A stretch of DNA of 64,000 nucleotides from Castellaniella sp035707805 (GCA_035707805.1 DASSTS010000019.1:176563-240562); one strand, 5' to 3'. Counted from the first letter of the stretch, positions 26,417 to 34,656 are shown. Numbers and translations: made by a program. The notes: a model not told the origin generated them from the sequence alone.

Positions 26417-27408
26417 GCGGTGACCCCGGTGGACGGCCGGACCGGCAGGCCCTGGTCATCCAGGGGCGTGTGGCATTTCACTTGGCGGCCCTCGGGGCCG
26501 CTCAGCGCAGGCTCGACCGCGCGGCAGTACTCGGTGGCGTAGGGGCAGCGCGGACTCAGCAGGCAGCCGCGCGGTCGGTCGTAGCGCCCCGGCACGACGC
26601 CGGGCAGCGAGACCAGGCGGTCCGCGCCGCGGGAAAACTCGGGCAGGGCGCGCAGCAGCGCCTGGGTGTAGGGATGGCGCGGCCGGCGGAAGATCGCCGC
26701 CGCCGGTCCCGACTCGACGATCTGGCCCGCGTACATGACCAGGATGCGGTCGGCCGCCTGGGCGACCAGCGCCAGGTCGTGCGTGATCAGCACCAGGCCC
26801 AGGCCTTGTTGCCGCTGCAGCGACAGCAGCAGGTCCATGATCTGCGCCTGGATGGTCACGTCCAGTGCGGTGGTGGGCTCGTCGGCGATCAGCAGGCGGG
26901 GATTGCAGGCGATCGCCATGGCGATCATCACCCGCTGGCTCATCCCGCCGGACAGCTGGTGGGGATAGGCCTTCAGGCGCGAGGCCGGGTCGGGGATGCC
27001 CACTTGCTCCAGCAATTGCAGCACGCGCGCGCGCAGCGCCTGTCGCGATCCCCCCTGGTGCGCCTTGAGGGCCTCCGCGATCTGGTATTCCACGGTGTAG
27101 CAGGGGTTCAGGCTGGTCATGGGGTCCTGGAAGATCATGGACACCCGCGAGCCCACGATGGCCCGCCGCTTTCTTTCCGGCAGGGACAGGAGGTCCTGGC
27201 CCTCGAATCGCAGGGCGTCGGCCCGCACCCGTCCGGGAAAGTCGATCAGGCCCATCAGGGCCAGCGAGCTGACCGACTTGCCCGACCCCGATTCGCCGAC
27301 CAGGCCCACGACCTCGCCGGCGTCGACGGTATAGCTGATGCGGTCCACGGCCTTGAAGGGGGCCGATTCATCACCGAAATGGACCGAGAGATTGCGAACT
27401 TCCAGCAT
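26413..27408 (-). CDS. dppD: Dipeptide ABC transporter ATPase DppD
   Basis: This 331-aa ATPase has Walker A GESGSGKSV, Q-loop IFQDPMTSLNPCY, signature LSGGMSQRVMIAMAI and Walker B LLIADEPTTALD. The C-terminal extension (RPRGCLLSPRCPYATEYC) is present, so this ATPase is full length, in contrast to the shorter DppD-like protein at 21062. It overlaps dppF by 4 bp and lies 9 bp after dppC. Confidence 0.86.
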   Translation of the reverse strand: MLEVRNLSVHFGDESAPFKAVDRISYTVDAGEVVGLVGESGSGKSVSSLALMGLIDFPGRVRADALRFEGQDLLSLPERKRRAIVGSRVSMIFQDPMTSLNPCYTVEYQIAEALKAHQGGSRQALRARVLQLLEQVGIPDPASRLKAYPHQLSGGMSQRVMIAMAIACNPRLLIADEPTTALDVTIQAQIMDLLLSLQRQQGLGLVLITHDLALVAQAADRILVMYAGQIVESGPAAAIFRRPRHPYTQALLRALPEFSRGADRLVSLPGVVPGRYDRPRGCLLSPRCPYATEYCRAVEPALSGPEGRQVKCHTPLDDQGLPVRPSTGVTA

Positions 27409-27417
27409 GAGGACGAC

Positions 27418-28308
27418 TCAGACCTTCAGGCGCGGATCCAGCGCATCGCGCAGGCCGTCGCCCATGAGATTGAATGCCAGCACCGCCAGCAGGATGGCCA
27501 GGCCGGGAAAGGTCACGACCCACCAGGCGCTTTGCGCGAACTGCAGCACGTTGGCCAGCATGGTGCCCCATTCGGGGGTGGGGGGCTGGGCGCCCATGCC
27601 CAGGAACCCCAGGGCCGCCATGTCCAGGATGGCGTTGGAAAAGCCCAGCGAGGCCTGCACGATCAGCGGCGCCACGCAATTGGGCAGGATGTTGATGAAC
27701 ATCTGCCGCCAGGCGCCCGCGCCCACCACGCGCGAGGCGACCACGTAGTCGCGCGTCATCTCGCGCAGCACGGCGGCGCGGCTCAGGCGCACGTAGTGGG
27801 GCAGGGCGACGAAGCTGAGCGCCAGCGAGGCGTTGACGATGGACGGCCCGAAGATCGCCACCAGCACCAGCGCCAGCAGCAGGCTGGGCAGCGCCAGCAT
27901 GATGTCCACCACGCGCATGATGGCGATGTCGGTCACTCCGCCCATGTAGCCCGCCAGCACGCCGAAAAATATCCCCAGCACCAGCGAGACGCTGACCACC
28001 AGCACGCCCACCAGCAGCGACAGCCGCGCCCCGTAGATCAGGCGCGACAGGATGTCGCGGCCCACGTCGTCGGTGCCCAGGATGAAGCGCCAGTCGCCGG
28101 CCGGATTCCAGACCGGCGGCTGCAGCAAGTGGTCGCGGTACTGCATGGCCGGATCGTGCGGCGCGATCCAGTGGGCCGCGATGGCGATGAAGAGCATCAG
28201 CAGGATGTAGCACAGGCCGATCAGGGCCCCGCGGTTGCGGGAGAAATCCTGCCAGAAAGATTTGAGCGGCCCCGGCGGGGCCGGCATGGTGTTCGCGAGT
28301 TCGGTCAT
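27418..28308 (-). CDS. dppC: Dipeptide ABC transporter permease DppC
   Basis: This 296-aa inner-membrane permease has about six helices, the signature GTDDVGRDILSRLIYGAR, a coupling loop in DYVVASRVVGAGAWRQMFINILPN, and the C-terminal GDGLRDALDP. I placed the start at the ATG that overlaps the dppB stop by four bases. It forms the transport channel with DppB. Confidence 0.87.
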   Translation of the reverse strand: MTELANTMPAPPGPLKSFWQDFSRNRGALIGLCYILLMLFIAIAAHWIAPHDPAMQYRDHLLQPPVWNPAGDWRFILGTDDVGRDILSRLIYGARLSLLVGVLVVSVSLVLGIFFGVLAGYMGGVTDIAIMRVVDIMLALPSLLLALVLVAIFGPSIVNASLALSFVALPHYVRLSRAAVLREMTRDYVVASRVVGAGAWRQMFINILPNCVAPLIVQASLGFSNAILDMAALGFLGMGAQPPTPEWGTMLANVLQFAQSAWWVVTFPGLAILLAVLAFNLMGDGLRDALDPRLKV

Positions 28309-29333
28309 TTTCGTCCCTGCCGCTGGCGGATGCGCGGATCGGCCAGGCCGTACAGAATGTCCACGCACATATTGACCAGGATGATGAGGGTGGCCACGAT
28401 CAGCACGCCGCCCTGCACGACCGGATAGTCGCGTTGCTCCAGCCCGTGGATCAGCCAGCGGCCCACGCCGGGCCAGGAAAAGATGGTCTCGGTCAGGATG
28501 GCGCCCACCATCAGCACGCCCACCTGCAGGCCGATCACCGTGATGACCGGCAGCAGCGCGTTGCGCAGGGCATGCACCACCACCACCCGCAGCCGCGACA
28601 GGCCCTTGGCGCGCGCGGTGCGGATGTAGTCCTCGTTCAGGACCTCCAGCATGGACGAGCGCGTCATGCGCACGATCACCGCCAGCGGGATGGTGCCCAG
28701 GACGAATGCCGGCAGCAGGATGTGATGCACCGCGTCCCAGAAATCGCCCGCCTCGCCGAAGAACAGCGTGTCGACCAGCAGGAAACCCGTGAGCGGGGCG
28801 TCCGGATCCAGGAACACGGACGCGCTGATCCGGCCGGACACCGGCATCAGGTCCAGCTGCACCGACACCAGCATGATCAGCATCAGCCCCCACCAGAAGA
28901 CCGGCATGGAATAGCCGGTCAGGGCGGCGGTGATGGACACGTGGTCGAACCAGGATCCGCGCTTGACGGCGGCCAGCACGCCCACCGGGATGCCGATCAG
29001 CAGGGCGATGAACATGGCGACGATGCTCAGTTCCAGCGTGGCCTGGAAGCGCGGGACGAATTCGTCCCAGATCGGCACACGCGTCGTCAGCGAGGTGCCC
29101 AGGTCGCCGTGCAGCAGGCTCCAGATGTAGTGGAAATACTGGGTGGCCAGCGGCTGGTCGAGCCCCAGCTGCGCCATCATGGCGGCATGCCGTTCGGGCG
29201 ACAGCCCCCGTTCGCCCGCCATGATCTGCACCGGGTCGCCGGGGATCAGGTGGATGAAGGCGAAGGTCAGCAGCGTGATGCCGATGAACGTCGGGATCGC
29301 CAGCCCGATGCGCTTGAAGATGAAAGAAAGCAT
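28305..29333 (-). CDS. dppB: Dipeptide ABC transporter permease DppB
   Basis: This 342-aa permease starts with the conserved helix MLSFIFKRIGLAIPTFIGIT and the LIPGDPVQIMAGERG motif seen in DppB. The coupling loop is YIRTARAKGLSRLRVVVVHALRN and the end includes ETIFSWPGVGRWL. It is separated from dppA by 156 GC-rich bases, a common place for a stabilising or attenuating hairpin that lowers expression of the membrane genes relative to the binding protein. Confidence 0.88.
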   Translation of the reverse strand: MLSFIFKRIGLAIPTFIGITLLTFAFIHLIPGDPVQIMAGERGLSPERHAAMMAQLGLDQPLATQYFHYIWSLLHGDLGTSLTTRVPIWDEFVPRFQATLELSIVAMFIALLIGIPVGVLAAVKRGSWFDHVSITAALTGYSMPVFWWGLMLIMLVSVQLDLMPVSGRISASVFLDPDAPLTGFLLVDTLFFGEAGDFWDAVHHILLPAFVLGTIPLAVIVRMTRSSMLEVLNEDYIRTARAKGLSRLRVVVVHALRNALLPVITVIGLQVGVLMVGAILTETIFSWPGVGRWLIHGLEQRDYPVVQGGVLIVATLIILVNMCVDILYGLADPRIRQRQGRK

Positions 29334-29489
29334 GGTGCGGAAAGCCCCCTGAGGTCCTGCCGATGCCTGCGTTCCGCCGTGCCGGTCCGGCGGTCCGGAT
29401 CCGGGGGGGCGGCGGGGCGCGGGCGCGCCGACAGGGGGATGGTCGTCTGCCGGGCCCGGGGCGGATGGCGCCGCGAGCCCGGCCGGGGC
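29334..29489 (-). other. GC-rich dppA-dppB intergenic spacer with inverted repeats
   Basis: The 156 bases hold no gene. Just after the dppA stop on the minus strand is a compact near-palindrome, AGCCCCGG followed by CCGGGCTC, and further on are several overlapping CCGG-containing repeats around 29385-29410. No T-tract follows. Differential expression of the binding protein over the permeases is the likely purpose, by analogy with other ABC operons. Confidence 0.35.
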
Positions 29490-31088
29490 TTATTTGCCGA
29501 GGCTGACGTGGTTGAAGATGTGGCGGCCCACCGGCGAGACGGTGTAGCCCTGCACGTTCTTGCGCAGCGGCTCGAACACGGTGGAGTGCGCGATCATGAC
29601 GGCGGGGGCCTGTTCATGCATGACGACCTGGGCCTGCTTGTAGAGCTCCACCCGCTTGTCATGGTCGGAGGTGGTGCGCGCCGGCTGGATCAGGTCCTCG
29701 AAGGGTTTGTAGCACCAGCGGGAATAGTTGGACCCGTCCTTGGCGGCCGCGCAGCTGAACAGCGTCGCCAGGAAATTGTCCGGGTCGCCGTTGTCGCCCG
29801 TCCAGCCGATCAGCATGGTCTGGTGCTCGCCGGTCTTGGTGCGTTTCAGGTATTCGCCCCATTCGTAGGTCACGATCTTGGCCTTGACGCCGATCTTGGC
29901 CCAGTCGGACTGGATCATCTCGGCCATGCGGCGCGCGTTGGGGTTGTAGGGACGCTGCACCGGCATGGCCCACAGGTCGGTCTCGAAGCCATCGGGATAG
30001 CCCGCCTCGGCCAGCAGGGCCTTGGCCTTTTCCACGTCGTACGGCCAGTCCTGCACCGCGTCGTTGTAGCCCCACATGGTGGGCGGCAGCAGGTTCTTGG
30101 CCGGCTGGCCCGCACCCTGGAAGACGGCCTTGATGATGGCCGGCTTGTCGATCGCCATGGACAGGGCCTGGCGCACCTTGACGTCCGTGAATGGTTTCTT
30201 TTCGGTGTTGAACGCCAGGTAGCCCACGTTCAGGCCGGCCTGTTCCAGCAGCTGGATGTCCTTGTCCTTGCGGATGGCATCCAGGTCGGCCGGATTGGGA
30301 TACGGCATGGACTGGCATTCGTTCTTTTGCAGCTTGGCGTAGCGCACCGAGGCGTCGGGCGTGATGGCGAAGACCAGGCGGTCGATCTTGGGCTTGTCGC
30401 CCCAGTAGCCGTCGAAGGCCTTGTACAGGATGCGCGCGTCTTTCTGGTAGGTGACGAACTCGAACGGCCCGGTGCCGATCGGGTCGGTGTCGACCTTGGT
30501 CGGGGTGCCGGCCTTCATCATGGCGTCGGCGTACTCGGCCGACTGGATCGAGGCGAAATCCATGCCCAGGTTGGCGATGAAGGGCGCCTCGGGCCGCGTC
30601 AGCACGAAACGCACGGTGTGGTCGTCGACCTTTTCGACCTTGTCGATCAGCTTGTCCATCCCCATGCCGTTGAAGTACTGGTAGGTCCCGTTGGAGACCT
30701 TGTGGTAGGGATGGTCGGCGTTTTTCTGGCGCAGGAAGGAAAACAGCACGTCGTCCGCGTTGAAGTCGCGGCTGGGTTTGAAAACCTTGCTGGAATGGAA
30801 TTTCACGCCCTTGCGCAGGTGGAAGGTGTAGGTCTTGCCGTCGTCGCTGACGTCCCAGGACTGCGCCAGGCCGGGGATGATCTCCGTGGTGCCGGCCTTG
30901 AATTCGACCAGGCGGTCGAAGACCGGATGGGTGGCGTCGTTGGTGGTGCCGGCGGTAAAGAACGCGGCGTTGAAGCCCTCGGGCGAGCCCTCGGAGCAGT
31001 AGACATAGGTGGAGGCCGCCTGCGCGGACCCGACCGCCAGGGCCAGGGAAATGAGGGACAGACCCAGGGTGCTTTTGGCAATCTTCAT
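29490..31088 (-). CDS. dppA: Dipeptide-binding periplasmic protein DppA
   Basis: This 532-aa solute-binding protein has a signal peptide (MKIAKSTLGLSLISLALAVG, cleavage likely after SAQA) and the DppA-like mature start STYVYCSEGSPEGFNAAFFT. LAQSWDVSDDGKTYTFHLRKGVKF and IGTGPFEFVTY are conserved in the family. The ATG at 31088 is preceded by GAGGA. In enterobacteria this protein binds dipeptides and can also feed haem uptake and chemotaxis; only peptide binding is inferred here. It is the first gene of the operon, read from a promoter in the 31.1-31.4 kb gap. Confidence 0.88.
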   Translation of the reverse strand: MKIAKSTLGLSLISLALAVGSAQAASTYVYCSEGSPEGFNAAFFTAGTTNDATHPVFDRLVEFKAGTTEIIPGLAQSWDVSDDGKTYTFHLRKGVKFHSSKVFKPSRDFNADDVLFSFLRQKNADHPYHKVSNGTYQYFNGMGMDKLIDKVEKVDDHTVRFVLTRPEAPFIANLGMDFASIQSAEYADAMMKAGTPTKVDTDPIGTGPFEFVTYQKDARILYKAFDGYWGDKPKIDRLVFAITPDASVRYAKLQKNECQSMPYPNPADLDAIRKDKDIQLLEQAGLNVGYLAFNTEKKPFTDVKVRQALSMAIDKPAIIKAVFQGAGQPAKNLLPPTMWGYNDAVQDWPYDVEKAKALLAEAGYPDGFETDLWAMPVQRPYNPNARRMAEMIQSDWAKIGVKAKIVTYEWGEYLKRTKTGEHQTMLIGWTGDNGDPDNFLATLFSCAAAKDGSNYSRWCYKPFEDLIQPARTTSDHDKRVELYKQAQVVMHEQAPAVMIAHSTVFEPLRKNVQGYTVSPVGRHIFNHVSLGK

Positions 31089-31431
31089 TTTTTCCTCGCA
31101 TGAATGCGTGAATTCTGGTGAACATAGCATGAAACACCGTTTTAACCGTAGCCCACGGGCATCAAGGATTACCCGCATGCGAAAACGCGCAATTTTTTCA
31201 GAATGTTGCGGGACGGGGTCGCGCGCGACTATCGACGGCCATGTGCGGGCGCGGCCGGCCGGCGGATTGTCCGGCGAGGCGGCCGACATGGCGGGACCGA
31301 ACCGGCGCCAGACGGTTCTTGTCGGGGTTGTCCCGACTGGGCGATAATGTCCGTTTGAAGAGATCCGATGGCCTGCCGGGGCCCCAATCCCCGATAATGG
31401 CAGCCACATCGTTCACACAGGATTTTCCGCC
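31089..31431. other. Divergent intergenic region dppA/ssb (343 bp)
   Basis: No gene is supported in this stretch. It must hold the promoters of the divergent dppA and ssb genes. The dppA-proximal part is AT-richer, with a run of six T at 31192-31197. The ssb-proximal part contains a plausible promoter and an inverted repeat, listed separately. No LexA box of the CTG-N10-CAG form was found. Confidence 0.6.
31319..31348 (+). promoter_or_regulatory. Candidate ssb promoter with internal inverted repeat
   Basis: TTGTCG (31319-31324) and GATAAT (31343-31348) are separated by 18 bases, a good sigma-70-type arrangement about 85 bp before the ssb ATG. The spacer holds a perfect 6-bp inverted repeat, GTCGGG and CCCGAC (31321-31326 and 31332-31337) around 5 bases, which could be an operator. 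The regulator is unknown. Confidence 0.45.
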
Positions 31432-31917
31432 ATGGCCTCAGTCAACAAAGTCATCCTCGTCGGCAACCTGGGGCGCGATCCCGAGGTCCGCTACAGCCCC
31501 GACGGCGCCGCCATCTGCAACGTGTCCATCGCCACCACCAGCCAATGGAAGGACAAGGCCAGCGGCGAGCGCCGCGAGGAAACCGAATGGCACCGCGTGG
31601 TGTTCTACAACCGCCTGGCCGAGATCGCCGGTGAATACCTGCGCAAGGGCCGCTCGGTCTACGTCGAGGGCCGCCTCAAGACCCGCAAATGGCAGGACAA
31701 GGAAACCGGCGCCGACCGCTACAGCACCGAGATCGTCGCCGACCAGATGCAGATGCTGGGCGGCCGCGAGGGCGGCGAGTCCTCGTCCGGCGGCGGCGAT
31801 TCGGGCGGGTTCTCGCAGCCGCCCGCGCGCCGCGCGCCGCAGCAACAGCGCCCGGCGGCCCCCGCCGCCTCGCCCGCCAGCAACCTGGCGGACATGGACG
31901 ACGACATTCCGTTCTAG
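31432..31917 (+). CDS. ssb: Single-stranded DNA-binding protein
   Basis: SSB protects single-stranded DNA and recruits repair and replication partners. The 161-aa protein starts with the OB fold (MASVNKVILVGNLGRDPEVRY; TEWHRVVFYNRLAEIAGEYL; VYVEGRLKTRKWQD). It then has a Gly/Ser/Gln/Pro-rich flexible linker and ends with the acidic partner-binding tip MDDDIPF. Length and both ends are normal for the main chromosomal SSB. A strong intrinsic terminator follows. It is normally found near uvrA in related bacteria, but is 23 kb away here. Confidence 0.98.
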   Translation: MASVNKVILVGNLGRDPEVRYSPDGAAICNVSIATTSQWKDKASGERREETEWHRVVFYNRLAEIAGEYLRKGRSVYVEGRLKTRKWQDKETGADRYSTEIVADQMQMLGGREGGESSSGGGDSGGFSQPPARRAPQQQRPAAPAASPASNLADMDDDIPF

Positions 31918-31953
31918 GATATACCTGAGACTCCTCGGTAAAGTTCGACCCCG

Positions 31954-31984
31954 AGCCCCCGCTTTTTGCGGGGGTCTCTTTTTT
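31954..31984 (+). terminator. Intrinsic terminator of ssb
   Basis: Perfect 7-bp arms CCCCCGC and GCGGGGG around a TTTTT loop (31956-31974), followed by TCTC and six T residues. It lies 37 bp after the ssb stop. Confidence 0.92.
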
Positions 31985-32040
31985 GAGTCAGGACTTTTTG
32001 CGCCGCCGCCCGGGTCTGCTGTTTTGGATGCGGGTATTGC

Positions 32041-32328
32041 CTACAAATGCCGCTCCACATCCTGCCGTTGATGCAAGATGCGGATCACATCCAAGCGGTC
32101 GGTGTGCCTCAGGAAATAAATGACGTGCGAACCGCATAGGTACTTCTGGAAGTCGGGCAACACGGAGGGACGGCCCTGTTTGAGGCCAGCAGCCAGCCCT
32201 TCAAATGCCTCGACAAAGTTCCGGTGATAGGTATCGGCCTGTTCCATCGACCAGCGGCTGGCCGTATACAGCCAGATCTCCTCAAGGTCGGCTTCGGCCA
32301 GCGGTGAGAGCCGATACGACTTAGCCAT
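32041..32328 (-). CDS. parE: RelE/ParE-family toxin
   Basis: This 95-aa protein matches ParE toxins: the N-terminal segment SYRLSPLAEADLEEIWLYTA and the central WSMEQADTYHRNFVEAFEGLA helices, then the basic strand region SHVIYFLRHTDRLDVIRILHQRQD. ParE toxins poison DNA gyrase, whereas RelE relatives cleave mRNA. The ParE assignment rests on the ParD-type partner and the IRILHQRQD end. Its start overlaps the antitoxin stop by 8 bp, the usual coupling for such pairs. Confidence 0.9.
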   Translation of the reverse strand: MAKSYRLSPLAEADLEEIWLYTASRWSMEQADTYHRNFVEAFEGLAAGLKQGRPSVLPDFQKYLCGSHVIYFLRHTDRLDVIRILHQRQDVERHL

Positions 32329-32563
32329 GCTTGGCGTGCATCCGGCTCAGGAACGCGTCACTATCGAACGGGCGCGGTTCGCCAGACTTAAGGCCCGCAT
32401 TGAGGGCTTCTTGCAGGGCCCGCACTTTGGTCTCATGTTCTTCCAGCAACCGCAACCCCGCCCGCACGACATCACTGGCACTGCCATAGCGGCCGCCTTG
32501 CACCTGGGTATCAATGAAGTGGGTGAAGTGCTCTCCCAGGGCCACGGATGTATTTCGGCTCAT
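32321..32563 (-). CDS. parD: ParD-family antitoxin
   Basis: This 80-aa ribbon-helix-helix antitoxin begins MSRNTSVALGEHFTHFIDTQ and contains the typical GRYGSASDVVRAGLRLLEEHE segment. The C-terminal part (GLKSGEPRPFDSDAFLSRMHAKHG) should wrap the toxin. ATG 32563 has a good GGAG site; upstream in-frame extension is not convincing because it would cross the operator. It binds its own promoter through the TACCA/TGGTA half-sites at 32583-32610 (inference). Confidence 0.92.
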   Translation of the reverse strand: MSRNTSVALGEHFTHFIDTQVQGGRYGSASDVVRAGLRLLEEHETKVRALQEALNAGLKSGEPRPFDSDAFLSRMHAKHG

Positions 32564-32582
32564 GTCTTTTCTCCTGGTGAAG

Positions 32583-32610
32583 TACCAATATATACCAAAT
32601 AGTGGTATAT
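32583..32610 (-). promoter_or_regulatory. parDE operator with phased half-sites
   Basis: A perfect inverted repeat, ATATACCA and TGGTATAT (32590-32597 and 32603-32610) with a 5-base spacer, lies 27 bp upstream of parD. A further TACCA at 32583-32587 makes three half-sites (32583, 32593, 32603) spaced exactly 10 bp. This fits cooperative binding of ribbon-helix-helix ParD dimers and conditional repression of the pair. Confidence 0.7.
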
Positions 32611-32623
32611 CTGCGCTCAAACA

Positions 32624-32661
32624 AAAACCCTCCTGCCCGAACCGACGGGCAGGAGGGTTTT
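32624..32661 (-). terminator. Strong bidirectional terminator after DapA-like operon
   Basis: Perfect 16-bp arms AAAACCCTCCTGCCCG (32624-32639) and its complement (32646-32661) enclose a 6-base loop. It has T residues on both exit sides, so it can stop transcription from either strand. It ends the long minus-strand operon 18 bp after its last gene and insulates parDE from it. Confidence 0.94.
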
Positions 32662-32679
32662 GTCCATCCCAGGACTGCC

Positions 32680-33624
32680 TTAGCGGGCCTGGCGTTCCGG
32701 CATCAGCCTGTCCAGCTCCGCCACGACGCGTTGCGCGTGGGCCTCGGGCACGGGCCGCAGCGGCGGGCGGGGGATGGCCGAATCGATGATGCCCAGGTGC
32801 GCGAGCCCGACCTTCAGGCGGGTGTGCATGTCCATCAGCGGGGCGGCGCCGTAGACCGAGCGCACGAAGCCGTACAGCTTGTCGTTGGCGGCGCGCATCG
32901 CGGCCAGGTCGCCGGCCTCGGTGGCGGACCACAGCTCGCACAGTTCCTGCGGCACCAGGCTCGCCATGCCCGAGAGCAGGCCGTCGGCGCCGGTGGCGGC
33001 CTGGGCGAACATCCAGTTGTAGTTGGACGGCAGCAGGGCGACGTGCGGGGCGCGCGCGCGGATCATGCGCAGATTGTCCTCATACAGCTGGATGCTGCCG
33101 CTGCCTTCCTTGACGGCGATGACCTGTTCGCATTGGACCAGTTCGGCCAGCACCTCGGTGGTGTAGCCGTAGCCCGCGCGCACGTCCTGCTGGAAGATCG
33201 ACAGAGGCAGCTTGCTGATGCCCTGGATGGATTGCAGGTAGTGCATGGCATAGCGCGCCTCGCCGGAGGCGCCCCCGCCGAACTGCGGCATGGGGAACAG
33301 CACCAGCACGTCGGCGCCGGCCTGTTCGGCCTGGATGGCCTGGGCCATGGCGTCCTCGGTGCTGTAGGGGATGATGCCGGCCATCAGGGGCGTGTTCGGG
33401 CCGACCAGGGCCCGGGTGCGCCGGATGACTTCGGACCGCTCGGCCGGCGACAGCATGGCGCCGTCGCCGGCATGCCCGTTGACGAAGGCCGACACCATCT
33501 GTCTGGGCTTCATGCAGTAGGCCATCAGGCGCTCGTAGCTGTCCCAGTCGATGCTCAGGTCCTTTTCATGAAAGGGCAGGACCGGCGCGACGGTGACGCC
33601 GGTCAGATCGTGTTTGGTCGTCAT
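32680..33624 (-). CDS. DapA-like (DHDPS/NAL family) aldolase, Tyr-to-Phe variant
   Basis: This 314-aa TIM-barrel protein of the dihydrodipicolinate synthase/N-acetylneuraminate lyase superfamily forms or cleaves C-C bonds next to a keto-acid through a Schiff base. The Schiff-base Lys is Lys172 in VIAVKEGSG. The usual GTTGE loop is replaced by NGHAGDG (49-55), and the catalytic Tyr position reads Phe144 in LPLSIFQQ. It is therefore not lysine-biosynthetic DapA, and chemistry or substrate must differ. It is the last gene of the LysR-linked operon, 15 bp after its paralogue. Confidence 0.85.
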   Translation of the reverse strand: MTTKHDLTGVTVAPVLPFHEKDLSIDWDSYERLMAYCMKPRQMVSAFVNGHAGDGAMLSPAERSEVIRRTRALVGPNTPLMAGIIPYSTEDAMAQAIQAEQAGADVLVLFPMPQFGGGASGEARYAMHYLQSIQGISKLPLSIFQQDVRAGYGYTTEVLAELVQCEQVIAVKEGSGSIQLYEDNLRMIRARAPHVALLPSNYNWMFAQAATGADGLLSGMASLVPQELCELWSATEAGDLAAMRAANDKLYGFVRSVYGAAPLMDMHTRLKVGLAHLGIIDSAIPRPPLRPVPEAHAQRVVAELDRLMPERQAR

Positions 33625-33639
33625 GATGAACTCCTTGGA

Positions 33640-34557
33640 TTAAAAATCGGCTTCGTCGAGCACGGATCGAAGCCATTGCGTTTCGGCGGGGTCCGATGCC
33701 GTCATGGGCGCGCGCATGAACGGCGCGGGGATCCGCCCCCGCAGATAAAGGCAGGTTTTCAGGCGCGCGGTGGCGCGCGTCCCGGGCGCGGTGCCATAGA
33801 TGGCTTTCACCAGGGGGTACAGCCGCGCGTGGGCCGCGCGGGCGCGGGCGAGATCCCCCTGCCCGACGGCGTCCCACAGCTGGACGACGGCCTCCGGATC
33901 CAGGGCCGCGATGCTGACCTGCGAGCCGGTGCCGCCCAGCAGGAAGGTGCTCAGCAGATGCTCGTCGCCCGAGGGCATGACGCCCACGTGCGGCGCGTCC
34001 GACTGGATGCGGCGCAGGTTGGCCTCATAGCGGGCGGTCTCCCAGCTGCCTTCCTTGATGGCGACGACGCCCTCCAGCCGCGCCAGGGCGGCCAGCGTGT
34101 CGGGGGCGTACGCCATCTGTCCCGCGTTCACCGAGGCCTGGTACAGCATCAGCGGCAGGCCGGTCTGCGCCCGGATGGCGCGATGGTGCGCGAGCGCGCT
34201 GTCGGCCGTGTGACCCAGCGCCCAGGAGAAAGGCGGGAAGACCAGCAGCGCGTCGGCGCCCGCGGCCTGTGCCTGGCGGGCCTGGTCGGCCGCCTCGGCG
34301 CTGGATTCGGCGTAGATGCCGCAGATCAGCCGGGACTCCGGCCCGACGGCTTCGCGCGCGCAGCGGACGATGTCCTGCTTTTCCTGGGCGCTCAGCGTGA
34401 AATTCTCGCCGGCATGCCCGTTGATCAGCAGGCCGCGGATGCCGGGGTGTCCGGCCACGGTCTGCTGGTGGCGGGCCAGCGCGTCGAAATCGATCCGCTC
34501 GTCCGCCTGCATGGGGACGACGGTGGACGCGAAAATACCTTCAAAGCTCGGGTGCAT
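33640..34557 (-). CDS. DapA-like (DHDPS/NAL family) aldolase
   Basis: This 305-aa TIM-barrel protein is a paralogue of the next gene. It has Lys168 in VVAIKEGSW and keeps the catalytic Tyr (Tyr139 in LPLMLYQAS), with the same non-standard NGHAGEN loop. It probably acts on a keto-acid intermediate or product of the operon's CoA pathway. ATG 34557 is placed 9 bases after AGGGA; ATG 34566 in the same frame is directly adjacent to that site and so less likely. The pair may form a hetero-oligomer or serve two successive steps (inference). Confidence 0.85.
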   Translation of the reverse strand: MHPSFEGIFASTVVPMQADERIDFDALARHQQTVAGHPGIRGLLINGHAGENFTLSAQEKQDIVRCAREAVGPESRLICGIYAESSAEAADQARQAQAAGADALLVFPPFSWALGHTADSALAHHRAIRAQTGLPLMLYQASVNAGQMAYAPDTLAALARLEGVVAIKEGSWETARYEANLRRIQSDAPHVGVMPSGDEHLLSTFLLGGTGSQVSIAALDPEAVVQLWDAVGQGDLARARAAHARLYPLVKAIYGTAPGTRATARLKTCLYLRGRIPAPFMRAPMTASDPAETQWLRSVLDEADF

Positions 34558-34656
34558 GTCAGACATTCCCTGCGGCCCCGGGGTGAGACACCCCGGGGCC
34601 TGGTTGGCGGTGCGCGGGCCGGCGGCCCGGCCGCGCACCGGGCGGCGGATGCGGGC

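Noticed and set aside
32680..34557. Lysine-pathway dapA genes
   Set aside because: The GTTGE loop is replaced by NGHAG, one copy lacks the catalytic Tyr, and both sit in a catabolic TRAP operon.
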